DNA from: Laetiporus sulphureus 93-53
Lineage: Eukaryota; Basidiomycota; Agaricomycetes; Polyporales; Laetiporaceae
Assembly (NCBI RefSeq): GCF_001632365.1
Contig: NW_024468535.1
Span: forward strand, 184,820-248,819
DNA length: 64,000 bases
Reading direction: 5' to 3'
The position numbers and the translations under genes were made by a program. The notes under the pieces are model-generated. The model searched no databases. It was not told the DNA's origin and saw only the letters and a list, made by a program, of their open reading frames with translations. Within the stretch, counting starts at the first letter, position 1. Each line of letters opens with the position of its first letter. Shown here piece by piece: positions 35,194 to 46,956 of the stretch.

Positions 35194-37810
35194 ACGCTGT
35201 GCATACATATCCGCCATCGAGTCCGTCACGACACGTCCATTCAGGTCGAGCGCGATACCAACGCTGTTCGGGCTCGTCGGGCGCTGCTGATGCGGCGCAG
35301 CCTGAGGAACGGACATCGAGCTGTGCCTGTTGGGCCCTGGGCTCGGCGCGCCCTGTCGCTGTGCGCCCGTCTGCGGGACAGTCATCGAGTTCTGGCGCAT
35401 CGGGGCGCCACCAGGGCCCGGGCTCGTTGCACGCTGCTGTTGTGCGACCGGCTGGGGCACCGACATCGAATTCTGCCGGATGGAATTGGAGGTGGAGTTA
35501 CGCCGCACGGAGTTGCGCGACAGCGAATGGTTATGAGTCTGTCCGTTCGTGCCGTTGACGGAGGGAGGCGTGACTCTGCTGCTGTAGCTGTTCCTGCTGG
35601 ACACAGACGAGTTGGGGGCCGGAGCTGCAGGAGCGTGGTGGAGTGCCGCAGGGCTCGTGCTACGCGACACAGGCGCGTACGGCTGCGGGCTGACGCTCCT
35701 GCCCTGCGCCCCAACGCCCGCCTGTCCGCCCATACTCAACGGCCGCTCGCGGTGCACGGAGCTCTGGCTGGGCCGCGGCGAGTGGCCGGGCATACCAGAC
35801 GCGTGTCCTGCCTGGCTGGGCGGCCTGCTCAGCGACTTGCGCTCACCAGGGAATGATTGTTGATAGTCCGCCAGGATCTCCTGCACAGGCAGATTGGCAC
35901 CAGGGCCCGCTGGAGTTTGCGGGGGAGGCATCATGTATTTCGCCGTGGGCGGATTGGGCGACGCCGGACGCGAGCTCGGGATTGGGTATGCGCCGACGAC
36001 GATATCCGCAGAATGGCGGTAGTCGCGAGATGGAGGACGGCCCCTGTTCTCCGAGCCACCGGGCGGCGGGGAGAGCTTCGTTGTGGAATCACGTTTCGTA
36101 AGGGAGGAGACTCCATGCTGGCCGCCTGCTGTAGGCGATGGCGCTTGCGGCGCTGCATTCTGCCAATTCCCACTTCGGCGCACGCTCATGCCACGCGCGG
36201 GCGCCGCCCTCTTTAACTCGGCCATCTGACGCGCAAGCGGGTCGTCTTCCTGTCCGACTTTGATTGGCGTGACGACAGCATTGCCATTCTGAGCAGAACC
36301 CCGACCTGTCTGCGCCTGCGGGTCGCGCGACAGGTCCACATCGTATGCATTGTCGCCAATTTTGATCATCGTCTTGGCCGTTGGGTCGATAACGTCTGCT
36401 TGGGAGTCAGCAGGGCGCATGCCTCCAGCGGGCGGCTGCTGCGATCGTGACACCGGCGCTGCTTGCGGTGGCGCGTGCCCATTCACCGGCGGCACCTCTG
36501 GTCCATTCCCATTTCGGTAGCTCGCACGACTCGCGCTACGCGCCTGGGCATCAGCTGCGGCATCTGCCTGTCGTGCAATGCCCAGTCCAACACCTGCGAG
36601 GTTCGTGGACGGTTCCTGGTCATCGTCTGGTGGCGGCGGTGAAGGGGCGGTCTCTCGGGGGCGCCCCGAGGTGCGGGCGAAATTGGCGGGCCGAGTGCTC
36701 GGTGGTTGGGAGGCAGACGGAATGGCGTTAGGGTTGGCATAGTTGACGAAACCAGGAGGATCGGGGATGTCGTTGCCTGTTCCGTACTCACGCACGAAGT
36801 TCTGCATGTCTCTCTCGGGTTCCACTTGCTCGAGCGACAACCGAATTGCCTCGCACGACTACAGTCGTCACCATGAGCCACTGATCAAAGAGAATAGCGA
36901 AAGCGAAAGCACACACCTGGTCATCAGCCACGCAAACCGTAGACACTGAATTAGCGTACGCCCACACGTTGTCCTTCATGAACTCCAAGCGCTCCTCTTC
37001 CATATCTTGGCAGCTGTCGCAGAATGCCTTCCAGCTCATCTCCCACTTTCGGACATTGTCCTGCAGCGCCCTCGCAAAGTTGGCGAAATCGCGCTCATTT
37101 GCCTGGACCGTCTGCTGCACACGATCAAGCTTTTTCTGGATGTTCTCCAGATCTTTGCCTTGCATGAGAGTACTCTCGGCAGTGAGCGAGTTGATGCGCA
37201 TACAGTCCGATTCGTACTTCTCCCGTGCTTTAGTAACGTAGGACTCTTGCGTCTGCTTATTCTTGAACTCTTTCTCGATCAGGGCCTGATAAGTCTTTTT
37301 GTGCTGCTGCTGTTTGCTGAGGAATGTGGTGGCCTGCCCTTCAAGGTCGTTCTTGATCTGCTGGGCGACCATAAGATGAAATCCGGATTGCTTCTCTGTC
37401 TCAAGACGCAACGTGTCCAGCGACGTACGTAAGTCCCTGAAAATAGACTTAGCAAGCTGCAGACATTCGTTTGAATGGCATATACCCTATCTCATCCCGA
37501 CCTAATGTGAACTTGGCCAACCCAGCCAACCGCTTCGCGTACTGTTCTTCGATCAGAGCCCTTCAAACGCACGCGTCAGCTAGTCAGTACGATGCACAAC
37601 CAATGCTATCCACCTCTCCTTCCAAAAGTTCCGCAACTCCTCCATAGTCCGCGTGGCACCCCGCATACGTGCGAACAGCACATCGACACCGCCATCACCA
37701 GTACCCCAGAACGCATTACAAAAGTCAAGCGATTTGTCTCCAAGCTCAGGCGAAACCGCCCGTGCAAACTGCGCAAGAGAAGTAGTCGACGCCTGGCGTC
37801 GGGCTGTCAT
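34426..37810 (-). CDS. F-BAR and SH3 domain protein of the Cdc15/Hof1/Imp2 type
   Basis: Scaffold that binds curved plasma membrane at the division site and links it to the contractile ring and septum. The start at 37810 (MTARRQASTTSLAQFARAV) is followed by the FCH motif SLDFCNAFWGTGDGGVDVLF. Splicing adds LIEEQYAKRLAGLAKFTLG, then the coiled F-BAR region (QQIKNDLEGQATTFLSKQQQ, YVTKAREKYESDCMRINSL, ERDFANFARALQDNVRKWE, SCQDMEEERLEFMKDNVWAY). An exon of about 800 codons holds a long disordered Pro/Ser/Gln-rich linker with two polyglutamine runs. The C-terminal SH3 domain reads VKALYDYQATIDEEFDFQSG, TPEDGWWSGELLDEA and HVFPSNFVCLF. All canonical SH3 residues (ALYDY, WW, PSNF) are present. The domain order and length fit a working cytokinesis gene. 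Confidence 0.92.
34762..34796. repeat. CTG/CAG repeat encoding polyglutamine
   Basis: Repeated ctg on the plus strand (with one gtt-type interruption) encodes about ten consecutive Gln in the F-BAR linker on the minus strand. Confidence 0.85.
35160..35193. repeat. Second CTG/CAG repeat encoding polyglutamine
   Basis: An uninterrupted series of ctg triplets encodes about eleven Gln in the same linker. Such tracts often vary in length between strains. Confidence 0.85.
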
Positions 37811-39381
37811 CGTGATGGTGGACAGGCAGGCGGAGGGCCGCGGAGAGCAGGCGTGTGTGGTGAGTAGTGGTTCGGACTGCAGCGAACGGGCGCGTCTGGC
37901 ATTTCAGGCTCCGACATCCGGTTTGAGAGCGTGGGAGCTTCGAGCCACACGCATCATCGGCGCGGCGGCAGTTTCATTGAGTGCGACGCTGGCGGCGATG
38001 TGAGACCTGAATAAGGCAAATTGGTTTGATGGCGCATGAGACATGCCTGGCGGTGAGAAGAACAGAGCGCCGTCTCCCAATCGAAGAGGGCGGCCCGCGG
38101 ATTTTGATGCAAACTGGCATGCAAGTTGCACAAAATCAAGCGAGATCGCTGAGGATGTGGGAGGAAAAAGAACATAGACCTCATTGCCTGACGAAGCTCT
38201 TATATACTGCATCAGCAGAAGCAGCGGCGGGGTCTGAATGGGAAGACTCAAGCACTGTTACTGAATCTGGTAAATGATATTCCCGATATAGAAGGTTCAA
38301 AGGACGAACGCGGGCGCCTAACGTCCGTCGTCCAGAATTATGACGCAAGAGCGCTCCGGGGAGAAAACGCTTCGGCGGGATGTAGCCACATTTGCCCCGA
38401 CTTCGCCGGAACAATCTATGTGCACGTTATTAGTGGAGAGATTAGCACAGTACTGACAACGATTTCGGGTGGAACTTGACCATGATATAGATGTTGAAAT
38501 TCCAAATCAAAAGACGTATGTACATCATGGACGGGAGACAGACACATGCGGGAACGACGGTGTGAAGTAAAATTAGCAAGGTCAAATGCAGCACCGAAAG
38601 ACAGCTCTGAGCATCACGGCACTGTCACTGCACTCCTCCGACGTCTCATGACGGTCATGCGATATCAAAGGTACATCAATCTATCTGTTTGTGACCGTAC
38701 TGCATCTCGGAGTTATCAGCTTGGAAGATGAGCAACTTAGTGCGGCGTAACGGCCCTTGTCTTAATCCGCTAACTTTGCCTGACCTTTCACATGACTACG
38801 ACGTCCAGTACCTCGTGCTCCCGCCATAATCACTGCCACGAACGCCATCGCACGATGAGAGGCCGGGTAAAGATGTTCAAAGACCAATCAACTCCATCAA
38901 CATGACCTTCCAACACGATTCAGAGCCTTACAGGCACCTCGCGCGATCGAACCTTGAGCGCTTCTGATCAGATGCACTATTGAGGCCAGGAACCCGACCA
39001 CCTCGGACCGCTTGCTCTTCGCGCCCACCCATAGCCACCGCCTTCCTCGAATCCACGCACACCCACCGCTGCGCTCACCCGGCAGCGCCTACACATCCCG
39101 CCTCCGAAACGACACGGAACGCGCCTAAATCTGCTTGCCATGCAGTGCAAGGGGTCCTCTCGCTAGTCGCATTAGCATAATCACGCGCTTCGGGATGCTA
39201 AACGATCCAGGCGTTTGATCACAGTCCACGCTATATAACATGGCCTCCATCGCTGTCTGTCTTGTGCTCGCATCTGCTCCCCCCGACCATCTCTCACCCT
39301 CCGCCACCATCCTCGTGCGTGACCTTTGCAGTGCGTCAGTCTTAAAATCAAATCGCCCACACCCCGCACCTCCTGTACACG
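37811..39381. other. Intergenic, F-BAR upstream region
   Basis: About 1.6 kb with only short unconvincing frames (for example minus 38251-37904). It should contain the F-BAR gene promoter and 5' UTR. No RNA gene or repeat seen. Confidence 0.45.
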
Positions 39382-39609
39382 ATGCGCGCATTCAACATCA
39401 TCGAGCACCCCACCTTCGAGACGACCTCCTCGCGCAGGGACTACTTCACCCTCTTTGGCATGGCGAGCGTCGTCGCCGCGCTGGCCACAACCGCCGTCAC
39501 GTTGCGCGTAAAGGGCATCCCCCTCTCCTCTCTTGTTGACGCGTACGTCCGTGGAAGCCCTCCCTCACCGTTTCCCTGCTTGTCACTCACGGAAATGGTC
39601 ATCCGCTAG
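39382..39609 (+). CDS. Small putative membrane protein
   Basis: An ORF of 75 codons starts MRAFNIIEHPTFETTSSRRD and contains one hydrophobic segment (FGMASVVAALATTAVTL). A donor (GC|GTACGT) after LSSLVDA suggests the true protein continues in a further exon that I could not place. The size and one-helix layout would fit a small mitochondrial or ER protein, but I do not recognise the family. It could be chance. Confidence 0.35.
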   Translation: MRAFNIIEHPTFETTSSRRDYFTLFGMASVVAALATTAVTLRVKGIPLSSLVDAYVRGSPPSPFPCLSLTEMVIR

Positions 39610-40179
39610 ATTTGTACACGTCCATCCATGAGCAGCATCTGCTTCTGGCTGGGATACGCGCCGCAATGATCACAAGCTAGCTCAGCTGACAGGTGAGCAT
39701 TCTACACGACATGTCAAGTGATGCTAGGGTCCCTGATGGATATTTGAAGAACCACATATCACGACGACTACGCATTCTCAGCCTCCAATTAGAGCTCACC
39801 ATGCAAGGCCATAACGCCGACCTCCCTCACACGTCCCCCTTCTACAACTCCCGTTATCGTCTGCGCGCCCTCCTTCTGAGAACCTTCACTCCTCCCCGGC
39901 ACACGTCCTGTACCATAACTCTCTCGGATCACCTGTCTTTGTAGAATTAGTGATGACATATACTGTACTGCAGTAATCTTACATCGAGTTTTCATACATC
40001 ATTCCCGGCATAGTCTCGCTAGCACTCGCTCGCGGAGCGAATTAGGTACAGCACTGCAGCGTGTCACCGCCCATCAGGGACCTTTCGCCGCGGGGAATGC
40101 GAGCAGTACGACCATGAACATCAACACACCTAGTATGTCAACTGGACATGGCTTTACAGCGACGTGAGACACAATCGCA
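39610..40179. other. Intergenic, nothing recognised
   Basis: Short frames only. It is the 3' flank of the NIF3-like gene. Confidence 0.45.
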
Positions 40180-40668
40180 TCAGAATTCTTCCAACCTATA
40201 CACATCATATGCAACCTCCTCATACGGATGTACCTACCCATCCCCTCCCATCAGCCAACGACCACCCCAAACCATGTACCACATACCTTCTTCAACTCCT
40301 CCAACACCCGCTTCACATCCGAGTCCCCCGGCCCACTCGCGTCCGACTGCACGACCACCTCCACCCTATCCTCCTCAACACGCTCCGGCGCACCCACCGA
40401 GCCTATCGTCGGGTTCGCGCCCTCCAGCGGTATAAACTGGCCTGCAACAAACACCACCGAAGACATCGACATCAATCAGCCCTGCGCCACTTAGGCTTCA
40501 GCCACAGCCAAAACAATGTGATGCCCCACCGGTGCCTCGGGTGACGAACGCGCACCCGCCGTACGCGCCGATCTTCCCGACGTTTCGCGGGAACTGCTCG
40601 AAGAGATGGTGGAGGATGGGCTGCGTGTTGGCGATGGGGGAGAAGAAGACGAGCTTGAACCGCGGCAT
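40180..40668 (-). CDS. NIF3/YqfO-like small domain protein
   Basis: Stand-alone version of the alpha/beta domain inserted in NIF3/YqfO proteins; its cellular role is not established. The start at 40668 gives MPRFKLVFFSPIANTQPIL, then GKIGAYGGCAFVTRGTG. Intron 1 joins this to QFIPLEGANPTIGSVGAPER and VEEDRVEVVVQSD, and then VKRVLEELKK. Intron 2 (donor GTATGT) joins to VHPYEEVAYDVYRLEEF, the HPYEE-Y-DV signature, and the stop at 40180. The spliced protein of about 120 residues matches the family from end to end, so it looks intact. It lies 286 bases downstream of the metallophosphatase stop on the same strand; upstream in-frame codons at 40669-40950 are probably 5' UTR. Confidence 0.9.
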
Positions 40669-40953
40669 CTTGGTTTCTGGAAAAGGCTCTAAAAGTGGCT
40701 CCGCCGCCCGGGTTATCTGCGCTCGGAAATGATGTTGCATATTATATGTTATGTCAAGCTTATCTGCTTGCTGATCTTCATCCTCTTTTAATTCTGCGGG
40801 ATGAAGAGCATTTATCACGGTACACTGTCCGACAATCAATGCACGCGTCCAACATGCAAACAGACCCTTTGCATGAATGCTTGAAACAACCCTTCGCACA
40901 CACAAGAAGACGCTTCCTACTAGGCCTACCGCATGCCCTCCATCGTTCAACGT

Positions 40954-43823
40954 TCAGCTCCAATACTTCTCCGCATACAGCCCCAGCACCGCGTCCGCGA
41001 GCAGCGGCGAATACGTAAACACGTCCTCCTCTGTGTACGTCTGCTCGCTCTGCAGCCCATTGATGATCTCCAACACGTCGCTCTCAATAAAGTCCACGAA
41101 CACCAGATCGGTCAGCGTGTCGTTCGTCACGTCCGGTGCATCGGACGCGATGTAATCCGGAGAAGAGTAGTACGGCTGGCAGAAAAGCACGGTGAGGATC
41201 TACCCATGCACGGATAAGACTGAATGAAACTGAAACTGACCACGGGTGTGTGCGGCGTGTCGTCGCCCACACCAGGACACAGCTGGGTACGTATTCAGCG
41301 ATTTAGTTCGATTATGAGGACGAGACGGGCGCACATCAGACGTGACATATCCCAGCGTCAAATTCTCCGCCGCCTCGCGCCTCTCCACACGCCTCCTGCT
41401 CATCTCCTCCAGCCACGCATTAAACCTCCCAGAGACGTCTCCCTTCGCATAGCGCTCCAACTCGCGCTCTATATGGAGCTCGCGCTTGCGCTTGTCGTCC
41501 GACCCGTAGTCATTCAGCGCGGGAAGCACGGCGTTCGCGACGCTAAAGGTGACGTTCGGGATGTACAGGAACGCGTCCGTGAACGGCGCAGACGTCAGTT
41601 GGTCGTTCTTGTCGAACGTGCCCGCGAGGATGTCGAAGCGCAGCTCCCCCGAGTTGACGATCATGATATTCGGGATCGAGATGCGCGTGTTGTTGATCGT
41701 GAGCGCGTACGGCATCACCTGGGATCGATCAGGGTTCAGCAACCTTGTGGTAGAGAGAAGAGGTGGGTCCGCACCTCAGAGACATAGAGCGTGAGCACGG
41801 AGCCGTTAGAGGGGTACGGGTCGCTGTGTGAAGTCAGCTCATACAATCCTCGGACCACAAGAATTGCTTAGCCGTACCGAGAGAGCGTGTAATCATGCGG
41901 TGCCGTGCCATAGAGAGTGCTCAGGTCATAATTCACCCACAGCTGCTCAAGACCTGCTGTAATGCTCTTGCCCGCAGCGGTATCATACGTCGTGTTGCTC
42001 CGACGGGTGTGGTACTGCAACGGAGGCCAGATGAGCGAGTGAATGGGTGAAGGCGAAACTAGACTCGCCTCATACGTGACTCGGTTCGCATCTAGGTACC
42101 GACGGGTGAACGTAATATTCTCTGTTTTGGGCACGTCGAGCTTCGCGCCTGGAGTGGTGCGACCATCGCATTCAATCACCTTCCCGCCACAACAGACAGA
42201 GGACTGGACTCACTCATCCAACCTACATTACCACATTAGTTCAGCTCAGCATGGCCCACGTAGAGAAATCAGCCAAGCACGCACCAACGGTCTCCATGTA
42301 CCGCCCGCTCTCCAGCGCCATAGAGCGGCCGTCAAGCTGGACTGTCCAAGTAGTCACGAGTCCGTAGGTGAATCAGAGCACAAAACCGATGGCATACGCA
42401 CTGCAGTCCCGGATATGCGTGTGCCCACCAAATATCAGGATGGGTGTCGTTGGATGCACTGCGCGTACGGCGTTGTACACGGTCGGCCCTGCACGAGATA
42501 AGCGTCAGGCTCCGGGCCCCTCTGCGGATGTCAAAAAGCGCACAGTTGTCGTAACGGACGGGCATATGCCTTTATAAGTAGCCGTCAGAGACTGGAAGCA
42601 GACATCGAGCATCTGTACGCACCCAAGTAACATGAAAAAGTCGGGTTCCTGGGCGATCGCCTCGGCAAACTATACTCGCCGTCGCGTCAGACGCGAAAAG
42701 AAATGCCGATCACGCTTGGCGCACCCATTCCTCCTTAACCATGTCCTCCACCTTCTGCACAGTGGTGTTCTCACTGTTGCCAGTGAAATCGTACAGCACG
42801 CCGAGCGACGTCACCGAGCGGCCTCTGCAGGACACATGCCATTAACTCGCATCTTCTTATACCAACTGACGCGCGCTCACTTTCGCGTCTTGAATTTAGT
42901 GTAGCGGTTCCCCAGTGGGACACTGATTGTGTTGTTCCCATCGCCATCGTAAATGGTGATATTCACGTTCGACGCGAGGTACCGCCCGTTCCAGTGGGGA
43001 GCAAAGTGCATGTACATGTCGTACGCGTTCGCATAGTCATACAGCTCGTGGCTGATAATGCGAGTCAGCGGAGGTCGGGTAACTGTGAGGATCTGCATGC
43101 ACGTACTTGCCGATGGCGAGCGCGTCGTAGGGCAGCTCCAGGATGAAATTGTTCGTCTAGGACATTCAGTTGAGCTGGTGTAAGAGCGAAGGGAGAGCAT
43201 ACTTACCTCGTGTCCGTCGACCTGACCAGGCGGGAAGCCATCCGAGAGGCCGGTGCCTGAGCAGAGTTGGTCACATCACCACCAATCATACGTTGATGAT
43301 ATGAACGATGATCACCATCATGCAGATCACCCGTGTCAATCAGGAGAAGGTCGACGTCTTTCTCCTGCATGTCATCCGTCAGTACACAAGGCGCCTAAGG
43401 CGAGGCAAGCAAGTACGCACCAGCGCAATCTGCTTCATGTGCGTCACGAACGACGCGAAGTCTCCAAAGTCGCCGCTGCACACTGGAGTGTCAGACACTG
43501 CTAGCGACCAGCTAAACCTTACAGACCACACACCTGTAGTTCGGCTCGGGAAACGACAGGTGCTGATGGCCAAGCAGCCATCCGTGGCTGTCCGTCGTGT
43601 GAATGACGCTGCGATACAAGGCTCGTCAACGCGCTCGCGTGGCGAAGAGGCATATCACCCACTTGACATCCGACCATTCGAGCGGTCGGCTGGGAGGCGT
43701 CAGCGGCACCTGGGGATACAGCCGCTTCCCGTGCTCGTGCACATGGTCGTGCTCCTCGCCAGGGCACGCTAGCACCATCGCCGCCGTCATCAGGGACGTC
43801 AAGATCACGAACGCGCGCTGCAT
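40954..43823 (-). CDS. Secreted or vacuolar calcineurin-like metallophosphatase (5'-nucleotidase-like)
   Basis: Two-metal phosphoesterase related to 5'-nucleotidases and yeast YHR202W. The start at 43823 (MQRAFVILTSLMTAAMVLAC) is a signal peptide; 43856 is also in frame. After the His-rich GEEHDHVHEHGK come the metal-binding motifs: HTTDSHGW (DxH), LLLIDTGDLHDG (GDxxD) followed by TGLSDGFPPGQVDGHE, and GNHE, which is split by an intron (donor AA|GTACGT) and continues LYDYANAYDMYMHF. LLGH-type motifs are expected in exons near 42600-42300. The C-terminal nucleotidase-like half includes ILAGTFDKNDQLTSAPFTDA, FLYIPNVTFSVANAVLPALN and LADAVLGLYAEKYWS, ending at 40954. There are about ten introns. 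The gene appears complete, but I did not resolve every junction between 42900 and 41750. Confidence 0.85.
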
Positions 43824-45057
43824 GTCGGCTGCGGGACCAGTGAGCAGGAGTTGCAAAGCCGGGCGTGTTGCCCGCTATTCGAGGATCTTATAAATCGACT
43901 TGGGAAGGCACCGATCCTTGACGGTAAGCGCGTTCCGCGTGGTCGCATGCTTGATATACTAGTGAGCGGCTCTGCTATCAGGGCGATGTGCAAGGCACAT
44001 TGCCCGATCGTTCTTCTGCGACAGGTGGTCGAGTCCCCAGCCCGGCGTGCTATAGCCACCCGTCACGGCGGGTTAATTGAATGAACAAGGAACGTGCGAC
44101 GCGCGCACTGCGCTGGGCAGATGCCTTTCGTCCTGAGCATTTAGGCGACGCACGTGGCCACCGATAACGCCGAGGAACGCCAGTTGTAGACGTGCGCAAC
44201 CGGCACATGGGAGGCCAAACAGACTTCCTGTTCTGCTTATCGAGCCACATATGGGCACGGAGGAACACAGTGTGCAACACTGCGTCAGCCTGGGAGAACT
44301 CCCACCCGAGAAGATGGTCCGGGATACCGCAATACAGTTGAGGCCGCTTCCGCGGAAGAAAGCAGCGCAGCAAGGTCTTTCAGTTTCAAAAAGGATCGCG
44401 AATCACTAGCGTGATGGTTGTGAGCAACGAATTGTATGCACAGTACACAAGTGCTCCTGCGACCATATCGTCTGAGCAACGGCAAAGTTGTAAGGTTTAG
44501 CATACCAGGAGCCAGGATCGAGAGCAGAAACGAACCTCGGACGTATATTTGCGAATCACGACTCAGTTCAAACGTCTTCACTTGCGACAGAGCTGCATGT
44601 TAAAATCTCGAGATGTTTGGGCAGTTCAGAAAAAGTGTTGGATAGACGCCCGGGAGTGCGGCCACTGCGACTCCGGACTGGCGCTTCACTTGAGAATACC
44701 ATCATTACCCGTCCGGCAACTCACTCACACTGAGTCACACATAAAACGAAGCGCGAACGAGACGTTAACCTGTCACAAGTACCGAGAGGTGTCTACATGT
44801 TTCGTCCAGTCCTGTGCCGCAATTCGCGATGTCAAAGATGTCGCTAGCCAAGCTTACAAAAAAGCCAACGCATTAGACGAAATCGCAGGTATGCACTACG
44901 CCAGCGATCTTGTTCCGAGGGGAGGGGGGGAGTTCGTCGTATTGCTAGTAGCCTTCGATCTAATATACATTGTGAACATGGACCAAATCGCAATAATCGT
45001 TTGAATCTCGCTTGTTGCATTTGCCTTCTTCCAGTGGCATTATCTGAACAACGCTTC
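43824..45057. other. Intergenic, nothing recognised
   Basis: About 1.2 kb with overlapping frames on both strands and no family signature. It includes the upstream region of the metallophosphatase. Confidence 0.4.
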
Positions 45058-45837
45058 TTACGCATGACGTTCTTGTTCCGCCACCGTCGAAAAGAGATCA
45101 AGCCAACTCATGACCGTCTCAGTGCTGCGCTCCTTTGCCCACTCTGCATGACAGCATCAGCCCAGGCAAAATACATCACAGAGGTGGTGACGGAAAGACT
45201 CACTGGCCACGGGATCGTTCACGTTGCCTTGCGTCGCAAACCCGTGCTTCACGCCGCAGAACACCTGGATATGGTAGGCAGCCTTGATCTCAAGTAAAAT
45301 GTCTTCAGCTCTTCGGCGTTTCTCAAGCGAGAAGGTGAAGTCGTCCTCTACGTGAGGTTTCCCTTGGATGTCAGCATGATTATAATCAGAGTACTGGGCC
45401 TCGGTACCTGCGCACGAGAGCAAGAGAGGTTCTGCCATGATCATCTTGCGTCAAACCGGGAAATTACGAATTTATGGACAACGTACTCTTCAGGTTATAA
45501 AAGTGGCTTTCTTCGAGCAATCCGGGATGAGCGAAGGCGCCTGATATATGAAGATGAATCGAAAGGCTGTGCACGGAACAGTATCGTTCACATTACCAGC
45601 TGTGATCCAGTCGTTTGCGAGGCAATCCATTACAAAAGGAGCACCGAAGCAGTATCCTGTCGAGGCAATAGGTGTGACATTATCTTGCTTCCATGCGTCG
45701 CACGGGCAAATGAGGTCCAGCAGTCTCAAGTACATTCTAGGCCGAGACGTCCAAGCCAAGGAAAATAGCAACAGAAATATGCCACTCACCACCGACATCG
45801 AAGAAGAATCATCCTCACTAGAGGACCGCCGAATCAC
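45058..45837 (-). CDS. Dienelactone hydrolase family protein, N-terminus not found
   Basis: Alpha/beta hydrolase with a Cys nucleophile. The nucleophile elbow is TGYCFGAPFVMDCLANDWI. Splicing adds GAFAHPGLLEESHFYNLK, then IMAEPLLLSCAGTE, and EDDFTFSLEKRRRAEDILL with the strand AYHIQVFCGVKHGFA, which carries the catalytic His. A last intron (donor A|GTGAGT) joins to KWAKERSTETVMSWLDLFS and a stop at 45058. The catalytic Asp is not placed with certainty. The usual first 80-100 residues (with the LTDIFG-type strand) are not visible upstream of the elbow: reading 45840-46000 on this strand gives nothing similar. The gene may be N-terminally truncated, or the first exons are diverged. The C-terminal half is intact. 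Confidence 0.7.
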
Positions 45838-46080
45838 ACGTTGGACCTATTGAAGGAATTGACAATCGCTCTGCAGAGGCAACCGTCCTTCGAGTCGGAA
45901 AGTAAAGCTGAGACATTAGCCGATAGTTCACGAGAGAGATACTTAGGGCATATATTTTCGAAGGCCATGTAATTGGGGTTGCGAAATCAGTTCCTTCTCC
46001 CATGCGTGGTATCAGACAGTGTCATCATAAAGGGAACAGACGATACACGGGGTAATATACAAGGTCACCCGGTCGCAACT

Positions 46081-46811
46081 TCACAACTGCCCTATTCGCT
46101 GCTGCATCTTCTCTTTCACGGTCATGTACGCCTGCATGATTGTCTGCTCGTTGATGACGATTTCTGTCGTGTCCGCCTTTGGTCGACTGACCCGCGATGC
46201 AATCGCTGCTGGGTCGGTTTCGAGGATGATTCTGTAGGCAGTGAGAAGTGGACATGTAAGATCATCACACGTTCATTCATCAAGTTACACCTCGTACCCG
46301 TCATCGATCGTTTCGTCCAAGCATAGTAGCACGAGGTCGAGATTCTCCAAGACGGCTCGCTTCTCGACTTGGTTCCGCAAGAGCATGTGAACTGCATCGG
46401 AGAACGCGACCAACGCAGAGTACAGCATGAGCTCGTTCTCAGCGGGGTCGCCAATGAGATAGAAGATCAGGTCTAGCGAGTGCCTGTACACTGCTAGCTG
46501 CCCGTCGTATAGGATGATGTCTCCTGTTCTTCACCAGAACACGCATATATCGACCGGCAGATGAAGGGTGAAGAGAGTGTGCGTGAATGAGGTGCGCCTG
46601 GGTTATATGATATGATGCGAGCGCACGAACCTCCCGCCTTCTTTGTTTTCTGGTACAGTCCCTTCTCGAATGCGCGTTGTTCCTTCACCATGCGGAACTT
46701 CTGCGACTCGCCATTAGGATGACTCTTTGGATGGTAGTACTTGGCTAGGACGCGGTGACCGTCGGTGTCGATGATGAGGAACGCAGAGACAGTGTACAAG
46801 GACAGGTTCAT
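46081..46811 (-). CDS. RET3: Coatomer subunit zeta
   Basis: Small subunit of the COPI coat that acts in Golgi-to-ER retrograde traffic. The start at 46811 (MNLSLYTVSAFLIIDTDGHR) is the canonical N-terminus, followed by VLAKYYHP and KEQRAFEKGLYQKTKKAG. An intron of about 100 bases joins to GDIILYDGQLAVYRHSLDLI. Next come GDPAENELMLYSALVAFSDA, LLRNQVEKRAVLENLDLVLL and CLDETIDDG. After the next intron, IILETDPAAIASRVSRPKA and TIMQAYMTVKEKMQQRIGQL lead to the stop at 46081. The protein is complete and has the normal sigma/zeta longin-like fold length. It diverges from the methyltransferase gene with only 145 bases between starts. Confidence 0.95.
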
Positions 46812-46956
46812 GGCGATAGCTATTTCAACGCGGATGCGATGTCAGGCAAGAGGGAAAGGAGATGTGCTCGAACGCGACGTGTTGAAAAGTGGTCGTGGCT
46901 TAACCCAAGTCTAATCAAAGTGGTTACGTTGAATAATATATTAGGCGCCCAGTTCT
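46812..46956. promoter_or_regulatory. Short shared intergenic region between divergent genes
   Basis: The start codons of coatomer zeta and the carnosine methyltransferase lie 145 bases apart, so both promoters and 5' UTRs must fit here. No specific element could be identified. Confidence 0.6.

Noticed and set aside
34459..35856. 465-codon plus-strand frame rich in Arg and Leu
   Set aside because: Antisense shadow of the Gln/Pro/Ser-rich F-BAR linker; composition is explained by the CAG repeats.
16832..46811. A secretory-pathway gene cluster (clathrin light chain, KDEL receptor, cargo lectin, coatomer zeta)
   Set aside because: Genes are spread over 30 kb, on both strands, with unrelated genes between them. 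Eukaryotic genes of one pathway are not normally clustered this way.
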